Part shown: positions 43,478 to 50,615 of the stretch, one piece after another
Layout of the letters: each line of letters starts with the position of its first letter
Position numbering within the stretch: position 1 is the stretch's first letter
Origin: Leifsonia williamsii
Lineage (GTDB): Bacteria; Actinomycetota; Actinomycetes; Actinomycetales; Microbacteriaceae
Length of the DNA: 64,000 nt
Assembly (NCBI RefSeq): GCF_030433685.1
Contig: NZ_JAROCF010000001.1
Location: forward strand, 3,658,001-3,722,000
Reading direction: 5' to 3'
Notes under the pieces: generated by a model
The model's input: only the letters and a program-made list of their open reading frames with translations
Told to the model about the DNA's origin: nothing
Database searches by the model: none
Made by a program: the position numbers and the translations under genes

Positions 43478-43523
43478 GGCGCAACACGCCGTCTGGGCCA
43501 CGCTCCTGACGGCGTGTTGCGCC
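43478..43523 (-). terminator. 16-bp inverted repeat after the CGNR gene
   Basis: Perfect arms GGCGCAACACGCCGTC (43478-43493) and GACGGCGTGTTGCGCC (43508-43523) with a 14-nt loop, 35 nt past the stop of the CGNR gene and upstream of pxpA. No T-run. Confidence 0.65.
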
Positions 43524-43558
43524 AAGGCGATGGAGCGGCAGGGCGGGACGGCGGACGG

Positions 43559-44173
43559 TCAGCCGGCGACGCGGGAGGCGCGGGCGCGGTGGGCCCGCAC
43601 CTTGGCGCGGTTGCCGCAGCGCTGCATGGAGCACCAGCGCCGGTTGCTGCTGCGCGAGGTGTCGAGGTACACCAGCTCGCAGTCGTCGGCGGCGCACTCG
43701 CGGATGCGGCCGCCGACCTCCGGCCCGAACAGCCGCACGGCGTCACGCGCGATCGAGCCGAGCGCCTGGTGCGGGCGGGCGTTGGTCCGGCCGGCCTGGC
43801 GTCCGCCGCCGGCGAGCACGGGCGGGATGTCGGGCGTCGCGGCGAAGAGGTTCACGACGTCGACGTCGTCCGGGGCGAGCGGCTCGCCGCGGCTGGCGCT
43901 GCGGGCCAGGCGGCCGATGGCGGCGCGGAGGGTGCCGGCGTCGCGCAGCTCGCGCTCGCCTGCGGTCGGCGCCACCTCGGGGAAGCGCTCGGTCAGCCAG
44001 GCGTTCAGCCCCTCGGGGTCGGTGACGGCCGGTGCGGAGATACCGCCGACGGCCTCCTCGCCCGTGTATGCGAAGTCGAGCGCGAGCGAACCGGAGTCGA
44101 ACCACCAGGGCGCTCCGTCGCCGGTGTCGAGCAGCTGTCCGGTGCCGCGGGGGAGGATCGAATCGGTCGCCAT
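43559..44173 (-). CDS. CGNR zinc-finger transcription regulator (ABATE domain)
   Basis: 204 residues. The N-terminal ABATE domain ('SLALDFAYTGEE', 'LNAWLTERFPE') is followed by a C-terminal CGNR zinc finger: 'IRECAADDCELVYLDTSRSS' and 'CSMQRCGNRAKVRAHR'. These are probable stress- or ligand-responsive DNA-binding proteins; the target is unknown. It is divergent from the GNAT gene (74 nt). Confidence 0.92.
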   Translation of the reverse strand: MATDSILPRGTGQLLDTGDGAPWWFDSGSLALDFAYTGEEAVGGISAPAVTDPEGLNAWLTERFPEVAPTAGERELRDAGTLRAAIGRLARSASRGEPLAPDDVDVVNLFAATPDIPPVLAGGGRQAGRTNARPHQALGSIARDAVRLFGPEVGGRIRECAADDCELVYLDTSRSSNRRWCSMQRCGNRAKVRAHRARASRVAG

Positions 44174-44247
44174 AGCCTCGAAGACCCTATCGCACCGCGG
44201 GGTCGCCGCCCGGCCGTCGGCGTGCTCCGCGCTGCCATACTGAACGG

Positions 44248-44862
44248 ATGACCGCCTCCCGCCCCGATCCCGCCGCCGTGCTCGATGGCCGGCTGGTGCG
44301 GCTGCGCGCCCTCACGCTCGACGACCTGCCGGACCTGTTCGATGCGATCGGGCGGCCCGAGGTGTTCGCCGGAGGCTGGGGAGGCGGCCCCGCGGCGTAC
44401 CGCGACACCTACGAGGAGTGGCGCGACTTCATCCTCGGCTACCTCGCCTGGGGCAGCGGCAACGTGACCGCGGTCTGCCTCCGGGACGGCGACCGGCTGG
44501 TCGGGACGACGACGCTCGGCGACTTCGACCTGGTCAACGGCTCGGCGCACATCGGCTGGACGGCCTACGCGCCGGAGGTCTGGGGAACGTCCGTGAACGC
44601 GGAGACCAAACGCCTGCTGCTCGGCACCGCCTTCGATCACGGATTCGAGCGCGTCAAGCTGCAGGCCGACGTGCTGAACGAGCGCTCGCGCGCGGCCATC
44701 CTGCGCCTCGGCGCGACCTTCGAGGGCGTGCTCCGGCACACGCAGCCGCGCGCGGACGGGAGCTGGCGCGACACGGCGGTGTACTCGGTCCTCCGCGAGG
44801 AGTGGCCGCGGGTTCGCGACGGGCTCGACGCCCGGCTGGCGGAGGCTGCGGCCGCCGAGTAG
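44248..44862 (+). CDS. GNAT family N-acetyltransferase (RimJ/RimL type)
   Basis: 204 residues: 'GRLVRLRALTLDDLPDLFDA', 'GTTTLGDFDLVNGSAHIGWT', 'WGTSVNAETKRLLLGTAFDHG', 'VLNERSRAAILRLGATFEGVLR'. The substrate (protein N-terminus or small amine) cannot be told. CATACT (44236-44241) is six bases upstream of the ATG. Convergent with the SprT-like gene. Confidence 0.9.
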   Translation: MTASRPDPAAVLDGRLVRLRALTLDDLPDLFDAIGRPEVFAGGWGGGPAAYRDTYEEWRDFILGYLAWGSGNVTAVCLRDGDRLVGTTTLGDFDLVNGSAHIGWTAYAPEVWGTSVNAETKRLLLGTAFDHGFERVKLQADVLNERSRAAILRLGATFEGVLRHTQPRADGSWRDTAVYSVLREEWPRVRDGLDARLAEAAAAE

Positions 44863-44875
44863 GGGCAGCGCCGGG

Positions 44876-45382
44876 TCAGCGCAGCCGCTCGGTGGCGGCG
44901 GCCGCTGCCACCCGGCGCTGCGCCGACGACACCTCGCGGTGCTGCCACGAGATCAGGTTGGCGGCGTCGAAGCGCCTGCTGCAGGCTCCGCACGCCAACG
45001 CACGCGCCGGCTTGCGGTAGCGGTAGTGCGTGTGACCGTTCGGGCAGGTGCCGACCCACGGCGCCAGGTCGTCCGCGATGGCGCCGCCGTGCAGCCGCTT
45101 GCCCTCGTAGCCGAGGTCGAGCGCGATGGCCCGCCAGCGCGGACCGTGACCGGCGCGCGATCCGGCGAGCGCGTGCGCCACCTCGTGCAGCAGGATCTGG
45201 TGGATCTCGTCGTCGTCGTAGCGCGACGCGAGGTAGCGCGAGACGGTGATCCGCTTGGCGGTGTAGTTGCACAGCCCGGCGCGGGTCTTCGCGTTGTCGA
45301 AGTCGAAGCTCCACACCTGCGGGTCGAGGTGCAGCGCGATCAGGGCGTCCGCCCAGCGCCGCACCCGCTCGAGCTCGGCCAT
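44876..45382 (-). CDS. SprT-like zinc metalloprotease
   Basis: 168 residues. The catalytic HEVAH (within 'LLHEVAHALAG') near 67, then a zinc-ribbon-like pattern C-P-x-G-H ... C-G-A-C-S (CPNGHTHYRYRK...CGACSRRF). SprT/SPRTN proteins cut DNA-crosslinked proteins in other organisms; here only the fold is inferred. Confidence 0.9.
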   Translation of the reverse strand: MAELERVRRWADALIALHLDPQVWSFDFDNAKTRAGLCNYTAKRITVSRYLASRYDDDEIHQILLHEVAHALAGSRAGHGPRWRAIALDLGYEGKRLHGGAIADDLAPWVGTCPNGHTHYRYRKPARALACGACSRRFDAANLISWQHREVSSAQRRVAAAAATERLR

Positions 45383-45494
45383 CAGCGCGCGACCTCGCGG
45401 TGGAGGCGACGGAGGGCCGGGTGGTTCATGGCGAGAATCCTACGCGGCGACACCGGGCGTCTCCAGGGAGCGGCGGGTGCCGCGGGTGCTGCGG

Positions 45495-45941
45495 TCAGCG
45501 CTCCCCCTCGTGGCCGGGCCCCTCTGCGCCCAGCGCACCCGCGCCTGCGCTCTCGTCGCGGAACGCCTGCACGACGGCCACCGCGGTCAACGCGCCGTCG
45601 ATCTCGGCCGGGGAGGCGCCGAGCTTCTCGCGCAGGAACACCGCCGCCTTCATATCGGTCAGCGCGTTCTCGTAGTCCTTCATGTCGAAGTAGACCTTGC
45701 CGCGGCTCTGCACGGCGAACGCCTCCAGCGCGGTCCACTCGCGGCCGGCCGCCTCGTCGACGCAACCGGTCAGCTCCACCACGGCCTCGTCGAACTTGCC
45801 CTGGTACTGCAGCACCTGCGCGCGCCGGATGCGGGCGCCGAGCAGCTCCTCCCGGTCACCCGTGAAGCGCGCCTGCCTGACCGCCTCGTTGGCGATCTGC
45901 AGCGCCTCGTCGAGCCGGCCGAGCAGCCGCAGCAGCACCAT
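45495..45941 (-). CDS. TPR-like protein without a canonical start
   Basis: Helical tetratricopeptide-type protein: repeats such as 'LLGRLDEALQIANEAVRQAR' and 'YQGKFDEAVVELTGCVDEAAG', then 'SRGKVYFDMKDYENALTDMK'. The ATG at 45941 lies inside the conserved helical frame, not at its beginning. Upstream the frame stays open for 60 codons to the TGA at 46122-46124 and encodes plausible sequence ('YDPTTLRERVDLRAAGERLD'), but contains no ATG, GTG or TTG. A CTG at 46061 has GGGAG six bases upstream, and an ATT at 46076 lies near GGAGGGG. So the real product is probably 188 or 193 residues with a rare start, or the sequence has an error. Confidence 0.75.
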   Translation of the reverse strand: MVLLRLLGRLDEALQIANEAVRQARFTGDREELLGARIRRAQVLQYQGKFDEAVVELTGCVDEAAGREWTALEAFAVQSRGKVYFDMKDYENALTDMKAAVFLREKLGASPAEIDGALTAVAVVQAFRDESAGAGALGAEGPGHEGER

Positions 45942-46121
45942 CTTCTCGTTGAGCGCGCTGAGGCTGCGCAGGCTGCCCAGCTCGTCCAGGCGCTCGCCGG
46001 CCGCCCGCAGGTCGACGCGCTCGCGCAGGGTGGTCGGATCGTATCCGAGGATGATGCTCAGGGTTCGCTCCCGAATCGTGGCGTACCCCTCCAGACTACC
46101 CGTCGGTCCCGGCCGAACCCC

Positions 46122-47297
46122 TCAGCCGGGAAGCCGTGCCGGATCGGCCGGGGTGAGCGGCACCTCCACCAGCCGGTCGTCCCCCGGCCCCGGGTCTCCG
46201 CGCCCGTCGGTGTCGTTGGTGAGCAGCCAGATGCGGTCGCCGCGCGCCACGACGTCGCGCAGCCTTCCCAGCTCGCCGTCGAAGAACGCCTCTGCGGTCA
46301 CCGGAGCGTGCCCGTCGGTCGACCAGACGGTCCAGAGGCGCTCGCCGCCGAGCCCGGCGATGAAGATGGTGTCACCCACGATGGCCAGACCGCTCGGGCT
46401 CGCCTCGTCGGTCGACCACTGCTGCACCGGGTCGGTGTAGGCGGGATCGCCGCCGATGCCCTCGACGGCCGGCCAGCCGTAGTTCGACCCCGGCGTGATG
46501 ATGTTGAGCTCGTCCCAGGTGTTCTGGCCGAACTCGCTGGCCCACATGGTGCCGTGCGAGTCCCAGCCGATGCCCTGCGGGTTGCGGTGGCCGAACGACC
46601 ACACCGGGGAGCCGGGGAACGGGTTGTCCCCGGGCACGTTGCCCTCCGGCGTCACCCGGAGGATCTTGCCGCCGAGCGAGGCGACGTCCTGTGCGCGGTC
46701 GGGCTGCGAGGCGTCGCCGGCGGTGATGTAGAGCATGCCGTCCGGGCCGAAGGCGATGCGGCCTCCGTCGTGGTTGGCGGCCTTGGGGATGCCGGTCACG
46801 ACCGGTTCGGGGGCTCCCAGCGCGTAGCTGCCGGGAACGCCGGTCAGCGGGAGGCGCACCACGCGGTTGTCGTCGGCGGTCGTCTCGTACGCGTACAGGT
46901 ACGGCGGCGCACTTCCCGTGGGGACGGCGAGGCCGAGCAGGCCGCTCTCGCCGGTGTGCACGACCCCGGGCACGGTTCCGGCGAGCCGCTGGCCGCCCTG
47001 CGGCAGCCGCTCGATCACGTCGCCGGAGTCGCGCTCGCTGATCAGGGTCGACCCGCTCGGCAGCGGGACCGCCGACCAGGGCGCCTCCAGGCCGGTCGCC
47101 AGGTCGGTGGTCCGCTCCCCCGGCTGCCAGGGGATCGCGGCGACGGGCGACGACGAAGCGGTCGGGCGCGGCGTCGATGTCGGCGTCCGGGTCTCCGTCG
47201 GGCGGGGCGTCGGCGCCGATGCGGTGCACGCGGCGAGGGCGGCGGCCGTCAGTGCTGCCGTGATGGCGAGCAGGGCGGGGCGGGTGGAGCGGCGCAT
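46122..47297 (-). CDS. PQQ-dependent sugar dehydrogenase family lipoprotein
   Basis: 391 residues. Lipoprotein signal with LAAC near residue 20, then a Thr/Pro/Ser linker. The body is a six-bladed propeller of the GSDH/YliI type: 'ERDSGDVIERLP', 'GESGLLGLAV', 'NHDGGRIAFGPDGMLYITAGDA', 'GHRNPQGIGWDSHGTMWASEFG'. Oxidation of an aldose is the family activity; PQQ synthesis genes are not in the window. ATG 47297 has GGAGGGAGGAA upstream. The TGA stop is in frame with the TPR gene below. Confidence 0.92.
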   Translation of the reverse strand: MRRSTRPALLAITAALTAAALAACTASAPTPRPTETRTPTSTPRPTASSSPVAAIPWQPGERTTDLATGLEAPWSAVPLPSGSTLISERDSGDVIERLPQGGQRLAGTVPGVVHTGESGLLGLAVPTGSAPPYLYAYETTADDNRVVRLPLTGVPGSYALGAPEPVVTGIPKAANHDGGRIAFGPDGMLYITAGDASQPDRAQDVASLGGKILRVTPEGNVPGDNPFPGSPVWSFGHRNPQGIGWDSHGTMWASEFGQNTWDELNIITPGSNYGWPAVEGIGGDPAYTDPVQQWSTDEASPSGLAIVGDTIFIAGLGGERLWTVWSTDGHAPVTAEAFFDGELGRLRDVVARGDRIWLLTNDTDGRGDPGPGDDRLVEVPLTPADPARLPG

Positions 47298-47451
47298 GCG
47301 TTCCTCCCTCCGCGGGCCATCGGTCGGGGTGAGACGACGCCGGCCCGGACTCGCGGTCATCGTAACGCGCGGGCCCGGGCCGGAAGCGGTCTGTGCGGGT
47401 GGTTCCCAGGCCGGTGGGCCGGTGACCTTCGTGGGATCGCCCGATCAGGCG

Positions 47452-47754
47452 TCAGTCGACGACGCGGACGTCCTTCCAGAACGCGACGTAGCCGCTGTAG
47501 TCCTTGCCGACGCGGTCGAACGAGCTCGGGTACGGGGTCGGGTAGCTCCACGCACGGTCCTGCAGCAGGGCGTCGCCGTCCTTCACGGAGAAGTACTGGC
47601 ACTCGCCCTTCCACGGACAGGTGTACGGCGTCGAGCTCTCGACGAGGTACTCCGACTTCACGCTCGCCGGCGGGAAGTACCAGTTGCCCTCGATGCGGAT
47701 GAGGTCCTCCTGCGGGGCCTCGGCGATCACGGTGTCATTCAGAACAGCCTTCAT
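47452..47754 (-). CDS. DUF427 domain protein
   Basis: 100 residues: 'MKAVLNDTVIAEAP', 'IEGNWYFPPASVK', 'TPYTCPWKGECQYFSV', 'AWSYPTPYPSSFDRVGKDY'. DUF427 is a small beta-rich domain found widely in actinobacteria and fungi with no agreed role. The second of two adjacent ATGs is chosen because AGGAGG is five bases upstream. Confidence 0.92.
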   Translation of the reverse strand: MKAVLNDTVIAEAPQEDLIRIEGNWYFPPASVKSEYLVESSTPYTCPWKGECQYFSVKDGDALLQDRAWSYPTPYPSSFDRVGKDYSGYVAFWKDVRVVD

Positions 47755-47840
47755 CATTACCTCCTGCAGGCAGTGAACACCCCGTTGCAGCGGTGCATTC
47801 CTGCAGCGGAGCGAGCTCCCAGCGGGGCCGGAGCGCCCGA

Positions 47841-48494
47841 TCAGGCGGTCGGCGCGCGGAGGACGCGGACGTCGGCGGAGGTGTCGAGCCGTCCAGCCGG
47901 GGCGACATCGGCCGGGGTGATGCCCTGGGCGACCAGCTCCTGGCCGGAGACGGAGGCGGTGAGGAGGTGCGCGACGGCGCCGCGGAGGCCCGTGAAGGCG
48001 GCGCACGCGGCGGCGGCCTCCGGGGAGCTGTAGTCGATACCGGAGGCGGCGAGCGCGTCGACCACGGCACCGGCGGCCAGGAGGTCCTCGACGGCGAAGC
48101 GGGGGGTCGCGGGGTCTGCCGCCGTTCCGCCTGCCGCTGTTCCTCCTGCCGCCGTTCCTCCTGCCGCGACGAGGGCGATCATGGCCCGGCGGCCGAGGCG
48201 GACCTGCTCGTCGAGGATCCAGCGCGCGACCGCGGGCGCATCGGTGAGGCCGGCGGCCAGCACGGCGGCTGCGGCGGGGGCGGCGGCGAGGGCGGGTGCG
48301 GCCTCCACGGCTCCCGTCGGGCCGTCGGCCGGGAGGGCGTCGACCCACACGACCACATCGGCGTCGGCGGCCACGGCGGCGGCTCCCGCGGACGCCCAGT
48401 CGAAGCGGACCTGGTACTTGGCCTGGCGGTGGGCGGCGGGGATGTGCGGGGTGCTGGTCGACGTGGTGTTCGGCGTGGTGAGGCTGTCGGTCAC
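47841..48494 (-). CDS. ComB-like (2-phosphosulfolactate phosphatase family) protein
   Basis: 217 residues from GTG 48494. Family features: 'YQVRFDWASAGAAAVAADAD', 'VVWVDAL' (strand with Asp), and the C-terminal 'FAVEDLLAAGAVVDALA', 'GIDYSSPEAAAACAAFTGLR', 'ASVSGQEL'. ComB hydrolyses 2-phosphosulfolactate in coenzyme M synthesis; in actinobacteria the true substrate is unknown. A (GGTAA)3 low-complexity insert sits at about 122-140. The GTG overlaps the EVE gene stop (GTGA). Confidence 0.75.
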   Translation of the reverse strand: MTDSLTTPNTTSTSTPHIPAAHRQAKYQVRFDWASAGAAAVAADADVVVWVDALPADGPTGAVEAAPALAAAPAAAAVLAAGLTDAPAVARWILDEQVRLGRRAMIALVAAGGTAAGGTAAGGTAADPATPRFAVEDLLAAGAVVDALAASGIDYSSPEAAAACAAFTGLRGAVAHLLTASVSGQELVAQGITPADVAPAGRLDTSADVRVLRAPTA

Positions 48495-48988
48495 CGGGCC
48501 ATCGTAATCCGGGCGGACGAGCGGTTCCGGCGTGTGTCCTCCGGTGACGGACGCATCTGCCGCCGGATCAGCTCGAAGTCGTGGCGGCTGATCTCGATGA
48601 GGCCGCGGCGCAACTGGTACCCCCAGTCGCGGTTGTCGCGCGTGAAGTCGAGGGAGGGGAGCATGGGCCGGATCGGCGTCGCGACGGCGTCGTGGTCCCA
48701 CTCCACGCGACGCCGCCACGGCCGGAAGTCGCCGTTCGGGCCGGTCATCATGGGGCCCTGCGTGGCCTGGTACGTCTCGTCGTCGGCGATGCGGCCGATC
48801 GCGGTGAACTCCTTGAGCGGCTCGCCGTCGGGGTAGGCCGTCTTGGGCGAGTAGAAGACGAAGCCGTCGGCGCCGTGCATGCGCTCCAGCGGCGCCCTGG
48901 CCCCGTGATTGACCTGGGCGAAGCCGCCGGCCACGCCGCGGAGGACGTGGTCGCGCTGGACCACGCCCAGCCAGTACCGGATCGCCAT
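48491..48988 (-). CDS. EVE-domain protein
   Basis: 165 residues with a PUA-like EVE domain: 'RYWLGVVQRDHVLRGVAGGF' at the start, 'FVFYSPKTAYPDGEPLKEFTAIG', and 'RPWRRRVEW'. EVE domains bind modified bases in DNA or RNA. The pairing with a ComB-like gene by a four-base overlap is worth noting. A long shadow frame in the other direction is ignored. Confidence 0.9.
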   Translation of the reverse strand: MAIRYWLGVVQRDHVLRGVAGGFAQVNHGARAPLERMHGADGFVFYSPKTAYPDGEPLKEFTAIGRIADDETYQATQGPMMTGPNGDFRPWRRRVEWDHDAVATPIRPMLPSLDFTRDNRDWGYQLRRGLIEISRHDFELIRRQMRPSPEDTRRNRSSARITMAR

Positions 48989-49137
48989 GACCTGTTTCTA
49001 CAGCATGCCTGTGTCATTCGACTTCTCCACAGATTCCGCCACTCCGGGCCGCGGGCGGGCGGCGGCCTCCAGGCTGGATGACGTGAATACACCGCGAAGA
49101 CCGACCGGCCCCCTCGAGGGAGGACGACACTGGGGGC

Positions 49138-49914
49138 GTGCGCGTACTCCTGAAGCTGATCCTCGACTGCGACCCCGACGCCGCCTGGCGGGCGCTGCAG
49201 AGCCCGACGGCGTTCCGCGAGGTCGCCCTGCCGTGGCTGGACTTCCGGTCGGACGAGCCGGCGGGGTTCCCGACGACGTGGGGCGGGGAGGGGGCCGGGT
49301 CTGGGTCTGCGTCTGCTTCTGCGTCTGGTTCTGCCGCTGGGTTCGAGTCCGGATCGCGCGGTGGCGGGGAGCATCGGGTGCGGGTGCGGCCGCTGGGGGC
49401 GTTCACCGTGGGGACGCAGGCCATCCGGCTCGACACGCTGCGGTCGACGGATCCGCGGGAGGGCGCGACCCGCATCCTGCGCGACAGCGGCGGGGGGACG
49501 GGCGGACTGCTCGCTGCGCTCCCCCACCTCGACCACCGCATGGCGATCGCGCCGGACCCGGCCGGCCCCGGACCGGACGGGAGGCTCCGCACGCTCTACC
49601 GCGATCAGCTCATCGTGCGCGCGGGGGTGCTGACGCCGTTCGCCTGGTACACGCTGTGGGCGTTCTGGCAGTGGCGCGGACGACGCCTCAAGCAGCTCGC
49701 GCCGACTTGGGCGTACGACCCCGAGCTGGACCCGGAGCGGGTCGCCGCGCGGGAGGCGGCGCGCGACGTGGATGCGGCGGGGGCCGAGGCGGCGCAGGCA
49801 GCGGCGCGCGACGCGGACGTGGCGGGGGCCGAGCCTCCGGCGGCTGGTCGTGACGAAGGGCAGAATGCTGAGGGTGGCGGGGCGTCCGCCGCCCCGGCCG
49901 AGGAGGGCTCATGA
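49138..49914 (+). CDS. Hypothetical protein with SRPBCC-like N-terminus
   Basis: 258 residues, GTG start; GACACT (49126-49131) is six bases before it, so the mRNA may be leaderless. The N-terminal part ('LKLILDCDPDAAWRALQSPTAF') has the start of a START/SRPBCC-type domain, with 'GTQAIRLDTLR' and 'LPHLDHRMAI' later and 'FAWYTLWAFWQWRG' as a possible amphipathic helix. A Gly/Ser/Ala stretch (about residues 52-68) with unusual TCT codons and an Ala/Glu-rich tail are low-complexity. It overlaps the DUF1684 gene by four bases. Confidence 0.7.
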   Translation: MRVLLKLILDCDPDAAWRALQSPTAFREVALPWLDFRSDEPAGFPTTWGGEGAGSGSASASASGSAAGFESGSRGGGEHRVRVRPLGAFTVGTQAIRLDTLRSTDPREGATRILRDSGGGTGGLLAALPHLDHRMAIAPDPAGPGPDGRLRTLYRDQLIVRAGVLTPFAWYTLWAFWQWRGRRLKQLAPTWAYDPELDPERVAAREAARDVDAAGAEAAQAAARDADVAGAEPPAAGRDEGQNAEGGGASAAPAEEGS

Positions 49915-50603
49915 GCACGATCGATTCCGCTGGCGCCGCGCAGGCTGAAGGGGCCGCCGGGCGCTCGCGGGCCGTCACCGCGGTCGAGACCGCCGACTGG
50001 CGGCGCAGGGTGTTCGGGCTGTACGCGTCCGTGCGGCGGATGGCGGCGACCGACCCGGCCGAGGCGCATGCGTACTGGGTGTCGTGCCGGGACGAGCTGT
50101 TCTCGTCGCATCCCGCCTCCCCGCTGCTGGACGCGGACCGCGAGCGGTTCACCGGGCTGCCGGTCGCCGGATACGACCCGGACTGGCGGTTCGAGCTGCC
50201 GATCCTGCCCGCGGCCGAGGGGCGGCGGATGGAGGTCGAGACCGGCACCGACGGCGTCGTGCCGTTCGAGCTGCTCGGCACGGTCCGGGTGCCGCTGGCC
50301 GGGACGCTGGACGTGTGGCGGCTCGCGTCCTACGGCGGTGGGCTGTTCGTGCCGGTGAAGGATGCGCTCGCGGGGCGTCCGGGCGGGACGTACGGGGGTG
50401 GCCGCTACCTGATCGACACGATCAAGGGCGCTGACCTCGGGCTCGCCGCGGACGGGGAGGAGGCGACGCTGGTGCTCGACTTCAACTTCGCCTACAACCC
50501 GTCCTGCGCCTACGACCCGGCGTGGGCGTGCCCGCTCGCGCAGGCCGGCAACACACTGCCCGTCGAGGTGCCCGTGGGCGAGCGCTACGCCGGCGCCGAA
50601 TAG
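49911..50603 (+). CDS. DUF1684 domain protein
   Basis: 230 residues. The DUF1684 hallmarks are present: 'WRRRVFGLYASVRRM', 'ELFSSHPASPLLDADRERFTGLPVAGYDPDW', 'GRYLIDTIKGADLG' and the C-terminal 'LVLDFNFAYNPSCAYDPAWACPLA' with two cysteines. The role is unknown. Coupled to the gene before it (ATGA). Confidence 0.92.
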   Translation: MSTIDSAGAAQAEGAAGRSRAVTAVETADWRRRVFGLYASVRRMAATDPAEAHAYWVSCRDELFSSHPASPLLDADRERFTGLPVAGYDPDWRFELPILPAAEGRRMEVETGTDGVVPFELLGTVRVPLAGTLDVWRLASYGGGLFVPVKDALAGRPGGTYGGGRYLIDTIKGADLGLAADGEEATLVLDFNFAYNPSCAYDPAWACPLAQAGNTLPVEVPVGERYAGAE

Positions 50604-50615
50604 GCAGGCGCCGGC
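50589..50615. terminator. Bidirectional terminator
   Basis: GCCGGCGCC (50589-50597) and GGCGCCGGC (50607-50615), flanked by AGCGCT on each side, with the DUF1684 TAG inside the loop. It lies between the convergent DUF1684 and helR genes. Confidence 0.65.
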
